Below the pieces are notes generated by a model that worked only from the letters and a program-made list of their open reading frames with translations, did no database searches and was not told the DNA's origin. A stretch of 30,668 bases of DNA from Brachionus plicatilis. Lineage: Eukaryota > Rotifera > Eurotatoria > Ploima > Brachionidae. Location: assembly GCA_010279815.1 (NCBI GenBank), contig QEOQ01000348.1:411310-441977 (forward strand), written 5' to 3'. The translations under genes and the position numbers were made by a program. This document shows, piece after piece, positions 18,933-28,763 of this stretch; within the stretch, counting starts at the first letter, position 1; each line of letters opens with the position of its first letter.

Positions 18933-20000
18933 ATGAAAGTAAATTGTTTTATTATCCATCAAATTTCAATTATTTTAACCTTGAATTGCTACTGTGAAGT
19001 AACAAAGATCTTAAATGGTCATTCAGGAGAGATCTGGTCATTTGCAGTACTTAACAATGGCGATTTAGCGAGTGGCTCAAGCGACAACACAATTAAAATT
19101 TGGAATATAAAAAATGAAAGTGAAAAAATTACTTTATACGATCACTCAGATGAAGTAATCTCACTTGCAACACTTTGTAATGGCGATTTAGCAAGCGGAT
19201 CAATTGACAATACTATCAAAATTTGGAATACAATTAATGGAAGCGTAAAAAGGACTCTGACTGGTCATTCTAGTTGGGTAACCTCACTTGCGGTGCTTAA
19301 AAATGGTGATTTGGCAAGCGGTTCAAGAGATTCATCAATTAAAATTTGGAATTCAATTGATGGAAGTGAAAAAATGACTCTGACTGGTCATTCTGGTTGG
19401 GTAACCTCACTTGCGGTGCTTAAAAATGGTGATTTGGCAAGTGGTTCAAGAGATAAAACAATTAAAATTTGGGATCTAAATAATCAAAGTGCAAAAATGA
19501 CTCTAAATGATCGTTCGGTAGAGGTTTGGTCACTTGCAGTGCTCGAAAATGGCGATTTGGCAAGTGGACTAGGTGACAATTCAATTAAAATTTGGGATGC
19601 AAAAACAGGAATGATGAAAATGACACTGAATAATCTACTAAATGTGCCTCACTCACTTGGTGTTCTTAGAAATGGCGATTTAGCAAGTCGAACCAGAAAA
19701 AGTATTGAAATTTGGAATACAACTAATGGAAAATTAAAAGAGAGTCTTATTGATAATTCTAATTTAGTTACGTCCTTTACAGTTCTTGAGAATGGGGATT
19801 TGGCAGGTGGATATAGTGATAGATCGATCAAAATTTGGAATACAAGTGAAAGTTTTGGAAAAATAGAGGACAAGCGATTCACATCGAAAATTTCAGCATT
19901 TTGTGATACCAATATTGTATCTAGTCAAGCTATTAAAATAAATACTAACTTCAATATCTTGATTGTTTTTTTCACGTTTATTTTTAAGTTTTTTAATTAA
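18933..20000 (+). CDS. Secreted or anchored WD40-repeat protein, copy 3
   Basis: A 355-residue frame from the ATG at 18933. A further upstream ATG (18882) adds 17 residues, but the start is set by alignment of the leader (MKVNCFIIHQ, ending CYC) with copies 1 and 2. WD units carry ILNGHSGEIW, GHSSWVTSLAVLKNGDL and GHSGWVTSLAVLKNGDL. There are four strong units, then three or four weaker ones after residue ~200, as in copy 1. The C-terminal region shares FCxT, a polar spacer and a ~20-residue hydrophobic tail (ILIVFFTFIFKFF) with copy 1, again like a GPI or membrane anchor. AATAAA lies at 20107-20112. The 5' flank is repeated across the N gap. The function is unknown beyond a predicted propeller. 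Confidence 0.85.
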   Translation: MKVNCFIIHQISIILTLNCYCEVTKILNGHSGEIWSFAVLNNGDLASGSSDNTIKIWNIKNESEKITLYDHSDEVISLATLCNGDLASGSIDNTIKIWNTINGSVKRTLTGHSSWVTSLAVLKNGDLASGSRDSSIKIWNSIDGSEKMTLTGHSGWVTSLAVLKNGDLASGSRDKTIKIWDLNNQSAKMTLNDRSVEVWSLAVLENGDLASGLGDNSIKIWDAKTGMMKMTLNNLLNVPHSLGVLRNGDLASRTRKSIEIWNTTNGKLKESLIDNSNLVTSFTVLENGDLAGGYSDRSIKIWNTSESFGKIEDKRFTSKISAFCDTNIVSSQAIKINTNFNILIVFFTFIFKFFN

Positions 20001-20396
20001 TTTTACCGAATTTTTTAAATATTTTTTGGCTTTGTAACTAGATTGAGTAATTAAATTGTGGCAATTTTTTTAATTATTTTTAATTTTTAAAATAGAAAAA
20101 TGACTAAATAAAAATAATAAAAAAATCTTTTGTCCCAGAAAAATATTCATAAAAGCATTATCTTCTAGATATTTATATCAAAAGACTTTTTTAACTTTTT
20201 TTTTTCTGAAAAATTTTTGATAAATGAAAGACGAAACAAGCACTTTTAAAACAAATATAAAAAACTTAACTAATTCTAAATTTAATTTCTGATGAAAAAT
20301 GCGAATTAAATAGTATTTTTAGAAAAATAATTCAATCTTTTCTAATTTTTTAAATTTTACTAAGCAGTGTGTTGTTTTTAATGAATTTTTTCTAAA

Positions 20397-20591
20397 ATGA
20401 ATGTACGTATAGTTATCCATCAAGATCACTTCTTTTATTTCGACACCGAAGACAACTTTTACTTATTCGAAATCTTAGACTTATTTAGACGAGATTTAGG
20501 TGTAAGAAAATTTAAATTACTAGATACTTCCTTCTTTTTTCCTAAAATTGACTCAGGAAATAGAATATATGAACTGATACTATGGAAATAG
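20397..20591 (+). CDS. Small hypothetical protein, 64 residues
   Basis: An ATG frame with mixed, non-repetitive composition (VIHQDHFFYFDTEDNFYLF, then LDLFRRDLGVRKF). There is no signal peptide or known motif. It ends LILWK inside the left arm and loop of a perfect hairpin. It could be a chance frame or a fragment of a transposon gene, as a transposase relic starts 170 bases downstream. Low confidence. Confidence 0.25.
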   Translation: MNVRIVIHQDHFFYFDTEDNFYLFEILDLFRRDLGVRKFKLLDTSFFFPKIDSGNRIYELILWK

Positions 20592-20605
20592 TATCAGTTC
20601 ATATA
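20566..20605. repeat. Perfect 18-bp stem with GGAA loop
   Basis: ATATGAACTGATACTAT (20567-20583), loop GGAA, and the exact complementary arm 20588-20604, plus one more outer pair. It is immediately at the stop codon of the small frame above. Confidence 0.75.
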
Positions 20606-20757
20606 CTCAATGTAACACTTATCCGTATTAGCTAATGCAATTTACAGAACTAATTTAAGCTTTTTAGAAAATATAAAAATTAATCAAAACAAAAGATTTA
20701 GGGATATATTAGCTTAGCATTTTAATATTTGTCTCTGAAAATATGATACCGTATTAG

Positions 20758-21035
20758 AACTGAATCAGGATAACCATCCAAAATACAAATCAGAATTTGG
20801 AAAAAAATTTCTTGAAAAAAATCATGTCAAATGGGTATTGAATCCTTTTAAAAATTAAATTTTTTTTTTAATATTAAAAATATAGATGCTCAAGAAATAG
20901 TTTAATCACTGGATATAAATCCAATTGAAATGGTCTGGAACGAATAAAAAGATAACATAAGAAAATGAAACAGAATATTAAAACTTAAGAAGATGCAGCA
21001 AATGAGACTGGTCAAACTATTGATTAATTTTTAGA
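20758..21035 (+). pseudogene. Tc1/mariner transposase relic (C-terminal half)
   Basis: Broken frames keep the hallmarks of a DDE transposase of the Tc1/mariner superfamily. QDNHPKY carries the second catalytic Asp, then KFLEKNHVKWVL. After an A/T insertion, SLDINPIEMVWNE corresponds to the usual SPDxNPIE with the third Asp, and EDAANETGQTID follows in another frame. Several stops and shifts make it dead. No terminal repeats were found around it. Confidence 0.75.
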
Positions 21036-21374
21036 AGTATAATTAATAAATAAATAAATTTAATTAATCAGACTTTTACGAATTTTTGCATTTTTTACTT
21101 TATTTACAATTTTTTACATAATTTTACGTAAAATTTATCTTTTTTGGAAAAATTAATCAAAAAAATAGGAAAATAGATGCTATTTTTCGTAAAAAAACAC
21201 AAAAATAAGATGGATCAAGCTATTAAACAAGATAAGTTATAATAATCAGGCCTAAATATTCCTTTTTCGGATTTGTTTGCTATTGATAAATTTTTAGCAA
21301 AAACTTTTCTCTAACAGGCTATTAATAATAATAATGAAAGCAATTTAAATTATTTGATTAATATTTTTTTATAA
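21036..21374. other. AT-rich spacer
   Basis: Contains TTTTACGTAAAATTTATC near 21122, a stray motif of the CAGTACTG-element family. No gene. Confidence 0.4.
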
Positions 21375-22205
21375 TAAAACATAATTCTATAATAAGGAAT
21401 TAAAAATAATAATAAAAACTATTTGTAATCATTTTATTCAAAAAGGAGTTTTAAAGACTACTACAGTCTTAACTGTTAAAAAATTTCTTTTCAAATTGCT
21501 GCATATTTTTTGAAAAGCCAAGGCCGACATGTGTTAAGAAAAAATAGATTGAGCCAGGGCTTTCTATCTAATTTTGGTTTTTCTATTTTTAAATGCTATA
21601 AAAGCATTTTAATCTTGGTTAATTTTTTCATGTTTTTTTGAAAGTTAAATTTAATTTTTTCAAAAATATTGATGGCTAGTGTAGCTTTCATTTCCTATTG
21701 CAAGGATTTTTTCGATTCAAATCAATCTGAAACAAATCTTGATTTCTCCAAATTGAAAGAAAAATTGCTGCTTATTACTCCAAGAAAATTGAAAATTTCT
21801 CCAAGTGATAATCTCAGATCTATAACTTTACAAATGCGAGATGCAGTTGTTTCAAATTTGGCAATCAATCCTTATTTCCAACAGAGTTCAGATTTCAAAT
21901 TTGCCATTTTCAAAAATTTGTACAATTTGTTGCTCACCACTGGTCACTTGGCTGAAAAGCAGCATTTCTCCCATTTAGTTTTTATGCTGCATTTGAGTAA
22001 ATCAGACATAGATACCAGAGAAGAGTCGTCAAATTGTTTGCAATCGTTCAATACAATCAACCTTGTAGAAAACAAAAATGGTGAACTTATGAACATGGTT
22101 CAAGACTTCTTTCAAAGCCAATGCTCTGGTTTCAAATAAAATCGGAGAGTGTGTAGGAAAAATAATCGGAAAGAATGACTTAGGCTTTGAACTAAACAAT
22201 TTCCT
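21375..22205 (+). repeat. Segmental duplication, right copy
   Basis: Partner of 10545-11370, same orientation. Similarity ends just after AACAATTTCC (22203). Copy B continues with the 3' half of the gene, which copy A lacks. Confidence 0.85.
21597..21602 (+). promoter_or_regulatory. TATA box candidate of copy B
   Basis: TATAAA, 75 bases upstream of the ATG at 21672, in the same context as at 10751. Confidence 0.4.
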
Positions 22206-22620
22206 TAAAGACGCATTGGTTTTGAATTTTTTTGAATGCAAGATAAGTGGTGTTCGAGGTTTTGCAGGCATCGATTCAATTTACGTCAACTCTGATGAAC
22301 TATTGGACTTATTTAATAAGTTAACAGAACTTTCTTTTGCCAAAGACATTGTTTCAAGTATCACTAAGCTTGAATTCCTTAGAATCTACATTCATGAAGT
22401 GAGCCATGTAGTGGTCAGTAAATGTTTAAATGACTTTAATATTTCAACTCCTACTGTAGAGTCTAAAGGTAAAAATATTAACGAGGCTGGAGTCCATTCC
22501 GAAAAGAAGTTTTTTGGTAACAGAATAAATTGGCGTGCATCAGCAAATTACAAAGGTTTGAATCAAAAATATTGCCAAGACTTTTTAGACAATATTTTGC
22601 ATGGCAAAATGACCAGCTAA
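21672..22620 (+). pseudogene. Unrecognised gene, copy B: HExxH-containing, frameshifted
   Basis: The first frame, ATG 21672 to stop 22137-22139, gives ~155 residues very like copy A. Relative to copy A, 8 bases are missing at 22113/22114, which shifts the frame. The following frame is open from about 22114 to the TAA at 22618-22620 and carries NALVSNKIGECVGKIIGKN, then ~145 residues unique to this copy. These include IYIHEVSHVVVSKCL: HEVSH (22393-22407) matches the HExxH zinc-binding motif of metallopeptidases, and NEAG follows with Glu 26 residues after the second His, a spacing compatible with gluzincins. No signal peptide is seen. AATAAA is at 22765-22770. The undamaged gene would encode about 315 residues. 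I cannot name the family; protease activity is inference from one motif. The 8-bp loss could also be an assembly error. Confidence 0.7.
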
Positions 22621-23429
22621 TTTCAATGCTTCTAAATGTGTTGAAAATACAAGCCGAATATATTTGATGGCCATTGATTATATGAAGCCCTGTTCTGCAG
22701 AATTTTATTAAAAGATTTAAAAAAAAACTTAAATTATAATGAAGAAGCTTATTTATCTAATATAAATAAAATGTATTTGTTTTGCTTAATTGTTTGATTG
22801 CTTTTTTTTTATTACTGTTGAAATGATAATACATTCGAAAATCACGTATTAAGTCAATGAGATTTGAATTTAAGTTTTAAAAAATATTAACTTCAATTTA
22901 AACTAAAATAAAATTTTATCTAAACTTGGATAGATTTAAATTCGAGTAAGTTTTTTTGTTAAATTAATAAATAAAAAAACCGTAATATCGCGTAAACAAC
23001 TGAATTTTTACTATTTTTTGAATTTAAATCATTATTTAAAATCTAATTTTCAATTTTTATCCACGCATTAAATCTAAAATAAATTTTTTTCGAATAATAT
23101 TTTAATTACTTTTTTTGAACATTTTATGAGATACTAAAATTAAATTTCAGTTTTATTTTTTAATTTCGGCCTTAAAACTAAGGGGTGAAGACAAAGTTTA
23201 GTTAGAGAATGAAGACTAAGACCAAGTGATTTAGATAGGGAATTTAAATGTTGTTGTTGTTAATAGTTTATTTAATATTTCAAAAAAAGGCTTTGAGTAA
23301 TGAAACTCCTTTCGGCATTGGTATTTAAAATTTTAAAAAAGTGTCCATATAAAAAGTTGTGTTGAATTAATTAAACTAATAAAATGAAATTAGAAGTTGA
23401 AAAAGAAATCGGAAATGTTACAGAAAAAC
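22621..23429. other. Intergenic, AT-rich
   Basis: Contains the poly(A) candidate at 22765-22770 and a short GTT repeat near 23250. No gene recognised. The 3' tail of the LINE relic begins at its right edge. Confidence 0.45.
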
Positions 23430-25265
23430 AGTTTTCCATTGAAATAGCTCATTTGAGACTTTACAAAGGAGGTTTTTAAGTTCAGAACTTCTTGAGCTTT
23501 CAACAAAAACATCAATATAATCCTGTATGAGTGAAGTAATGAGTGTGTTTTTGCATATTAACCTTTTTTTATGTACTTTTCGAGAAGAATTCTGAGTCTA
23601 GACTCAATTCTATCAATCTTTTGGTCCTTGAGAAGGCAAGAAAGTTGGATAAAAGGTGTGTCATAAGGTAAGTGATAGATTGATTTAAAACATGTATTTT
23701 GAATTACTTGCAGTTTTTGAATGTTGGTCTGGGAGACACGGGATAGGATGAAAAAACTATAGTCTATAATGGAACCTATAAGTGCATTATAGACTCCAAT
23801 TAAGGTTTTTTTATTTAACTTCCACGATCTGTGCGATTAATGAGATATTAAGAGAAATTAAAAATTTTAATTAAATTTACGTGATCATGACATCTAGAAC
23901 GAATGAATTCAAACTGGGAGTTGAAACAAAGACTTTGGTAAAATTTTATTCCAAGGAAGACTGGAGAGTCAGTGTTTATTGTTTTTTTACGGATTACCAG
24001 AGTAAAAAATGTAGCTACATTTTTCTGGAGAAATATTTAGCCTCCATTTTTGTAGCCACAGCTGCAATTTTTTAAGATAGTTATGTATAATGTTACCAAT
24101 GTTGCCATTCTTTTAAAAAATAAAAAAGGTCACAGGTCATCGGCAAATAACAAGGAATATGAGTGTTTTTTTTTGGTCCTGCTTGGGGATATCATTAATA
24201 AAAATAGTAAAGAGTTAAGGATTAATGACTGCACCCTGGGGAACTCCAGTATCTATGGACCCTGAATCCGAGACAAAGTTATTTACTTTCACAAAAAAAT
24301 TCGATTTTTCAAAAAGTTAACCACCCACTCCAGAATGTAGAGAGGGGCCCCAATTTTGGTAAGTTTGTAGATTAATCCACTGTGCCATACCTTTTCAAAC
24401 GCCTTAGAGATGTCGAAGAAGAGGGAACATACTTTTTTCTTTCTAAGTAAAATTTCAGAGACCTTTTGAGTTAAAAATACCAAATTGTCGGAGGTACGTC
24501 GAAGCTGCCTAAAACCAGACTGTTCCTTGCAGATAAGACTCTTGTTTTCAAGGAAATTGTAAAGCCTACTTGTAATAATCCTTTCAAGGGCATCTTGAAG
24601 TTGATGATCAATTCAAAATATCATTTCAATTCAAAAAGTTTATCCTTAGATATTAAAATAGGTCTTTGATTTAATTTAAATAATTGTAATGTAACAAGCT
24701 TTACATGCAATGTAGATTTAGAAAATAAAAAAAATTGAAGGAACATTTCTCAATCCATTGATAAAATCGATTTTTAATTTATTTAACTGATTTTCTGAAA
24801 AGTTTTATTTTCATTTTATTACTTATTTGGAATTTATTATTTGAATTTCTTTTTTAAATTTAATTGTGAATGCTAAACACAAATACTTTTGAAACAAAAA
24901 TTTTCAAATAAACTTTACAAAAAATCAGTTAATACTTTTAAATATGAAAATCGATTATCAATAGATTGAGAAAATGTTCCTTCAATTTTTTTTATTTTCT
25001 AAATCTACATTGCATGTAAAGTTTGTTACATTACAATTATTTAAATTAAATCAAAGACCTATTTTAATTTTTGAATTGAAATGATTTTTTGAATTGATCA
25101 TCAACTTCAAGATGCTCTTTCAAGAACTTTTCCAAGACAGCTAGTGACACTAATTGGCCGGTATTTAGACCGGTCAGAACTAACTTTTTTTTTGGGGATC
25201 ACTGTTATTTTAGAGGTTTTCCAAGGGAATTTAAAGATTTACAGAGTTTATTTATAAGCTTTCTT
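23430..25265 (-). mobile_element. Decayed LINE (non-LTR retrotransposon) reverse transcriptase
   Basis: Read right to left, broken frames give a continuous RT: FPWKTSKITVIPKKK, KYRPISVTSCLGKVLER (25117-25240), an inserted element, then RIITSRLYNFLE, QSGFRQLRRTSDNLVF, SLFFDISKAFEKVWHSG (motif A, catalytic Asp at 24412-24414), GVPQGAV (motif B), LLFADDL (motif C, FADD at 24136-24147) and LQLWLQKWRLNISPEKC. After that come C-terminal blocks KTLIGVYNALIGSIIDYSFF and IQKLQVIQNTCFK. The motif set is that of jockey/CR1-like LINEs; the exact clade is uncertain. Many stops and shifts are present. No endonuclease domain or target-site duplication was found, so it is 5'-truncated and dead. Confidence 0.9.
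24589..25116. mobile_element. 528-bp palindromic miniature element inside the LINE
   Basis: Ends GGCATCTTGAAGTTGATG and the complement CATCAACTTCAAGATGCT, with arms pairing over about 230 bases (AATTGAAGGAACATTT against AAATGTTCCTTCAATT-like sequence) around an A/T centre. Perfect 8-bp direct repeats CTTTCAAG flank it at 24581-24588 and 25117-25124. Deleting it plus one repeat rejoins the LINE frame between KVLER and II. The ends share GGCA, TTGAAGTT and ATCA with the element at 1948-2491. Confidence 0.88.
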
Positions 25266-25267
25266 TC

Positions 25268-25460
25268 ATCTTGGTAAACGATCTGATTAATTGCATTACC
25301 ACTTTCAACGATATATGGATCTGAGATTCCTTACGCAGACACAGCAACCCAAACTAAAGTTTTTTCTCGAACCTGAACTTTCTATTATATTTAACACTAG
25401 TTGTCGTCACTGCTTGTTGTCGGAGCAATAATTGATGTTTCCATTTATGGGACTCCCTGG
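25268..25460 (-). pseudogene. Tc1/mariner-type transposase relic
   Basis: Minus-strand frames give VKYNRKFRFEKKTLVWVAV, a stop, then GISDPYIVESGNAINQIVY, the block around the first catalytic region seen in Tc1/mariner-like transposases (LVW-A-S, GIS-PY, INQ-VY). It is only ~65 residues long, interrupted, and abuts the LINE relic. It could derive from a family different from the 20758-21035 relic. Confidence 0.55.
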
Positions 25461-26649
25461 TAGCGTAATCAACTGATAATATAATATTTTATAAATTATT
25501 GAATATGTGAAAAAAAAGTGTAATCGATGAAATGTTCTAACACAAATCATTAAATTATTAAAATAATATTATGATAAAAAAATATTTTAAGTGTTTGAGT
25601 TTTCTAGCCACAAGAATTGCTATTTCACACATTTTATTTTAATCATAGAATAATTAAATTTTTGAAACATTACTTAATATTTTAATTTTTATTTTTTTTT
25701 TTTAATCTGAAGGAGCTTTTGCTCGGTTCAGACATACAAATAAATAATAATTAATTCGCCTAATAATCTAATTTCGTGAGGTCTCCCATATTTAGCCGGA
25801 GTAAACCTTTTTTTTCACACCTTCTGGACTAGGACTGTTTTTCGATTTTAACTAAATATTTTTAATTTTATTTAATATTTTTAGATGAAAGATAATATTT
25901 GGACATTTTTCTGTGGTCAATGACTTTTGGAATTTTAAAAAAATTTTATTTGCTTTTAATTCACTTTTAAGATTTCTTTTATTCGACAATGCCTTTAGTT
26001 GGTTCCATTCTTCTCTAATTTTCTAACAAATAATCAAAATTCTTATTATTGCTTTATAAATTCTTATTATTATTCAAATAAAAATAAATATCGAGGAATG
26101 AATGGGCGAATTGAACAAATAGCTTTAAACTGATTAAATAATAAAATGGAAATTTTTTTTTGATAATAAAAGATTTTTCTTGTAACTAATCTTTTTGCTC
26201 TGTTTAAGGTTGACAGATAACCATCTTTATCCTATAATTTTATTACATATTATTTATTATCACATTATGGATAATTTAAGAAAACTTTTTAAAAATTTGT
26301 CAAAATATTTTTAAAATTTTTTGCAATTTTTTTGAAAAAAATCGTCCTTTTTTTGGTTTTAAATATTTTACCATTTTTTTCCTTATTAATTCCAATGATC
26401 AAATTAACACTGTATGTAAATTAATAAAAATCAAATCATCATTTTTTTCAATTAATGTTCTTCTTGCTGAAAATAAAATATTCTTCACTTCGCAATTTGG
26501 AATTTTCTAGTTTATGATAGTCATTTTGTAAAATATCGATCAAGTTATTTTAAAATAGATATTTTCTAAATAAAGTACACTTCATTTATTTTTTAAATAC
26601 TGTTGATGATTCAAAAATAGATGAAAAAGCATAATTTTTTAATCCTCAA
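25461..26649. other. AT-rich non-coding stretch
   Basis: No gene, RNA or defined element recognised. Confidence 0.45.
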
Positions 26650-26922
26650 ATGATATTATTAAATTTTTTAGAAAAGTGCAATTTATATGCTTTTCAGCAT
26701 AGAATTTTAAATAACATGCTTTCTTTTTCTTATAAAATATTGTTTTATCATAATTCACCTAATAACCTTAAAGTTCAGTTGCTAAAAAATGACCCAAAAA
26801 CTTTAAGTTATAATTTAAGAAATTCTGTTAATCTTATCGAACCAATGTTAACAACAATTAAAGGACAAAAAACACTCGGATATTTTTATAAGGGATTAAT
26901 TAATAGTTTTGTGATCAAGTGA
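26650..26922 (+). pseudogene. LINE C-terminal fragment
   Basis: A 90-codon frame beginning LNFLEKCNLYAFQHRILNNM and ending with NLRNSVNLIEPMLTTIKGQ and LGYFYKGLINSF. The pattern FQHR, LRN, P-xxT-xxG-xxTF-YF, LIN-F is what is usually found at the C-terminus of LINE ORF2 proteins, after the reverse transcriptase. No RT motifs lie upstream. ACACTTCATTTATT near 26570-26592 occurs inverted near 27128-27142, perhaps a later insertion boundary. It is not an independent gene. Confidence 0.5.
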
Positions 26923-28500
26923 TCAATATTGAAATTTTCCAAATTTTAACTTTCATTATTTAATAATATTAACTTAATTTTGACAATTTTTTAAAAAATT
27001 TAAAAATTTTAATTTGAACATAAAAATGTTAAATTTTTTCAGCTAATTTTTTTGTTATTTTTTTATACACAATAAAATAAATTTTAATCTTTTTGTTAAA
27101 AATGAATTAAATTTAAATATTATTTTGAATAAATGAAGTGTTAATCGGTATTTTATGGATATCAAATATTTTATCACCTTCAAACTGAAATGATATTATT
27201 AAAAAATCTTTAATAAAGAATTTTCATATAATTATTTTACTTTGATTAATTTTGTCAGACTAACAATCAAAAAAAATTATTAGTTTCATTAATTTAATAA
27301 ACATGTAATTTCTTAATTCATAAATACTTGTTATTAAATTTCTTCAAAATTAATCAATCTTTAACAAGTTTGATTATTGACAAGGTTTCTAATTTTTCAA
27401 TTTTAAATCAATAAAATAAATCATACGAAAATCTTGTTTTGCAAAGTAGACAGCATAAAAATTTGTTTTGACTTTGACAATTTTATTTTAAAAGGAAAAA
27501 TATTATAATTAAAATTTAAACTATTTCAAATAAAATTTCTATTAGATTAAATAAATTGATGCAAAAACAATTATTGATTAAATAAAAAGTTTAAATAATG
27601 CATTTATTTTTGATTAATTAATATGCCAAATATGCAAAACCCATTTAATCCAATTTATAATAAAACAAGTTTAATAGTTTAAAATAGCGTGTTTTAGAAA
27701 AGTTTTTGCTCAAAAATTTATCAATTGTAAACAAAAAGGGAATAGGAAAAATTTAGACTTGATCAATATGAATTATCTAGTTTAATAACTTGTTCTAAAA
27801 ATAATATTTGAAAGAACGGAAGACTAATAAGATAAATAAATGAGCTTTATTCTTTGAATCCTTTCAATCATACCAAAAATTCGCTAGTAAATTTTATCAA
27901 ATTTAAATTTTTTGTTCTTTATTTGTCGTGAATAATTATTACTTGAGTTTATACGAAGCGATTAAATTGGGTCTTCACACACAATCACAGGAAAAAATTA
28001 ACATTTAATAAAATCGAAATTCTATTTTAAATTGTCAAGCCATCAATAAATTCAACTATTTTTTTCTATTAAATTATTGCAAAATCATAATTTCGAAAAA
28101 AAAAAGAACAAATAAACCAAAAATTTAAATACATAAAAAAATGCATTTAAATTTTAATTTCTTTTTTTTTCTCTCTTTCTCTCTCTCTCATTTTATTTCG
28201 CTTACCTTAAAATTAAACAATTTGCATGATTGAACCACATATAGTTTGCTTTGAGTTATATTTTATCATAATTTTAGCAATTACTCACCATCGGGTGTCA
28301 AAAAATAATTAGGAATACTGGCACATATTAGACTATGCCAGGTCTGTAAGAAAAAATTCCAAGACTTAAAATAATTTAATGCTTCTAATCGAGAACACTT
28401 TATTTGGCTTCTTTGGTATTAAGTTTATTTTTATTATTTGAAAAAAAAAGGTTAATTGAATTAAATTAAACTCTTTGAAAAAAAAAAGCAGTTTTTCATC
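26923..28500. other. AT-rich non-coding stretch
   Basis: No gene recognised. A CT-rich tract occupies 28161-28189. Confidence 0.5.
28161..28189. repeat. CT-rich microsatellite
   Basis: T10 followed by (CT)n with one interruption. Confidence 0.8.
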
Positions 28501-28755
28501 AGTCTCAGACTAGATAAACAAAATGAAATTTTTATCTTGGCAAAAAAGATTGGTGAAAGCCTAATCGAACTCCATTGCCAGCTGAATCCGTCAAATGTTT
28601 GCTCTAGAGGTGTTATCCGACTATGTGCTAATCTTTAAAGTAAATATGTTTTACTCAAATTAGATTTTAATTTTTAATAATCGACTGGCGTGCCTCATTA
28701 GATTAATCTTTGCTCAAATAGTTCAATTAGTGTGGACAGGGATTTAGGCCAGCTC

Positions 28756-28763
28756 TATAAAAA
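28756..28763 (+). promoter_or_regulatory. Promoter-like patch (TATAAAAA)
   Basis: TATAAAAA sits in a locally G/C-richer context (GGCCAGCTC before, ACCCGCTGCTTCTGAGT after), with an initiator-like TCTGAGT about 25-30 bases downstream. The surrounding 28540-29660 is less A/T-extreme than the rest. No coding exon follows within the window, so it would serve a gene to the right or a non-coding transcript. Confidence 0.3.

Larger units (their letters stand above)
20001..20757. other. Intergenic with one small frame and a hairpin
   Basis: Contains the poly(A) candidate of copy 3 (20107-20112), a 64-codon frame at 20397-20591 and a perfect hairpin at 20566-20605, listed separately. Nothing else recognised. 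Confidence 0.5.

Noticed and set aside
19649..19912. 87-codon minus-strand frame
   Set aside because: Antisense shadow of WD40 copy 3.
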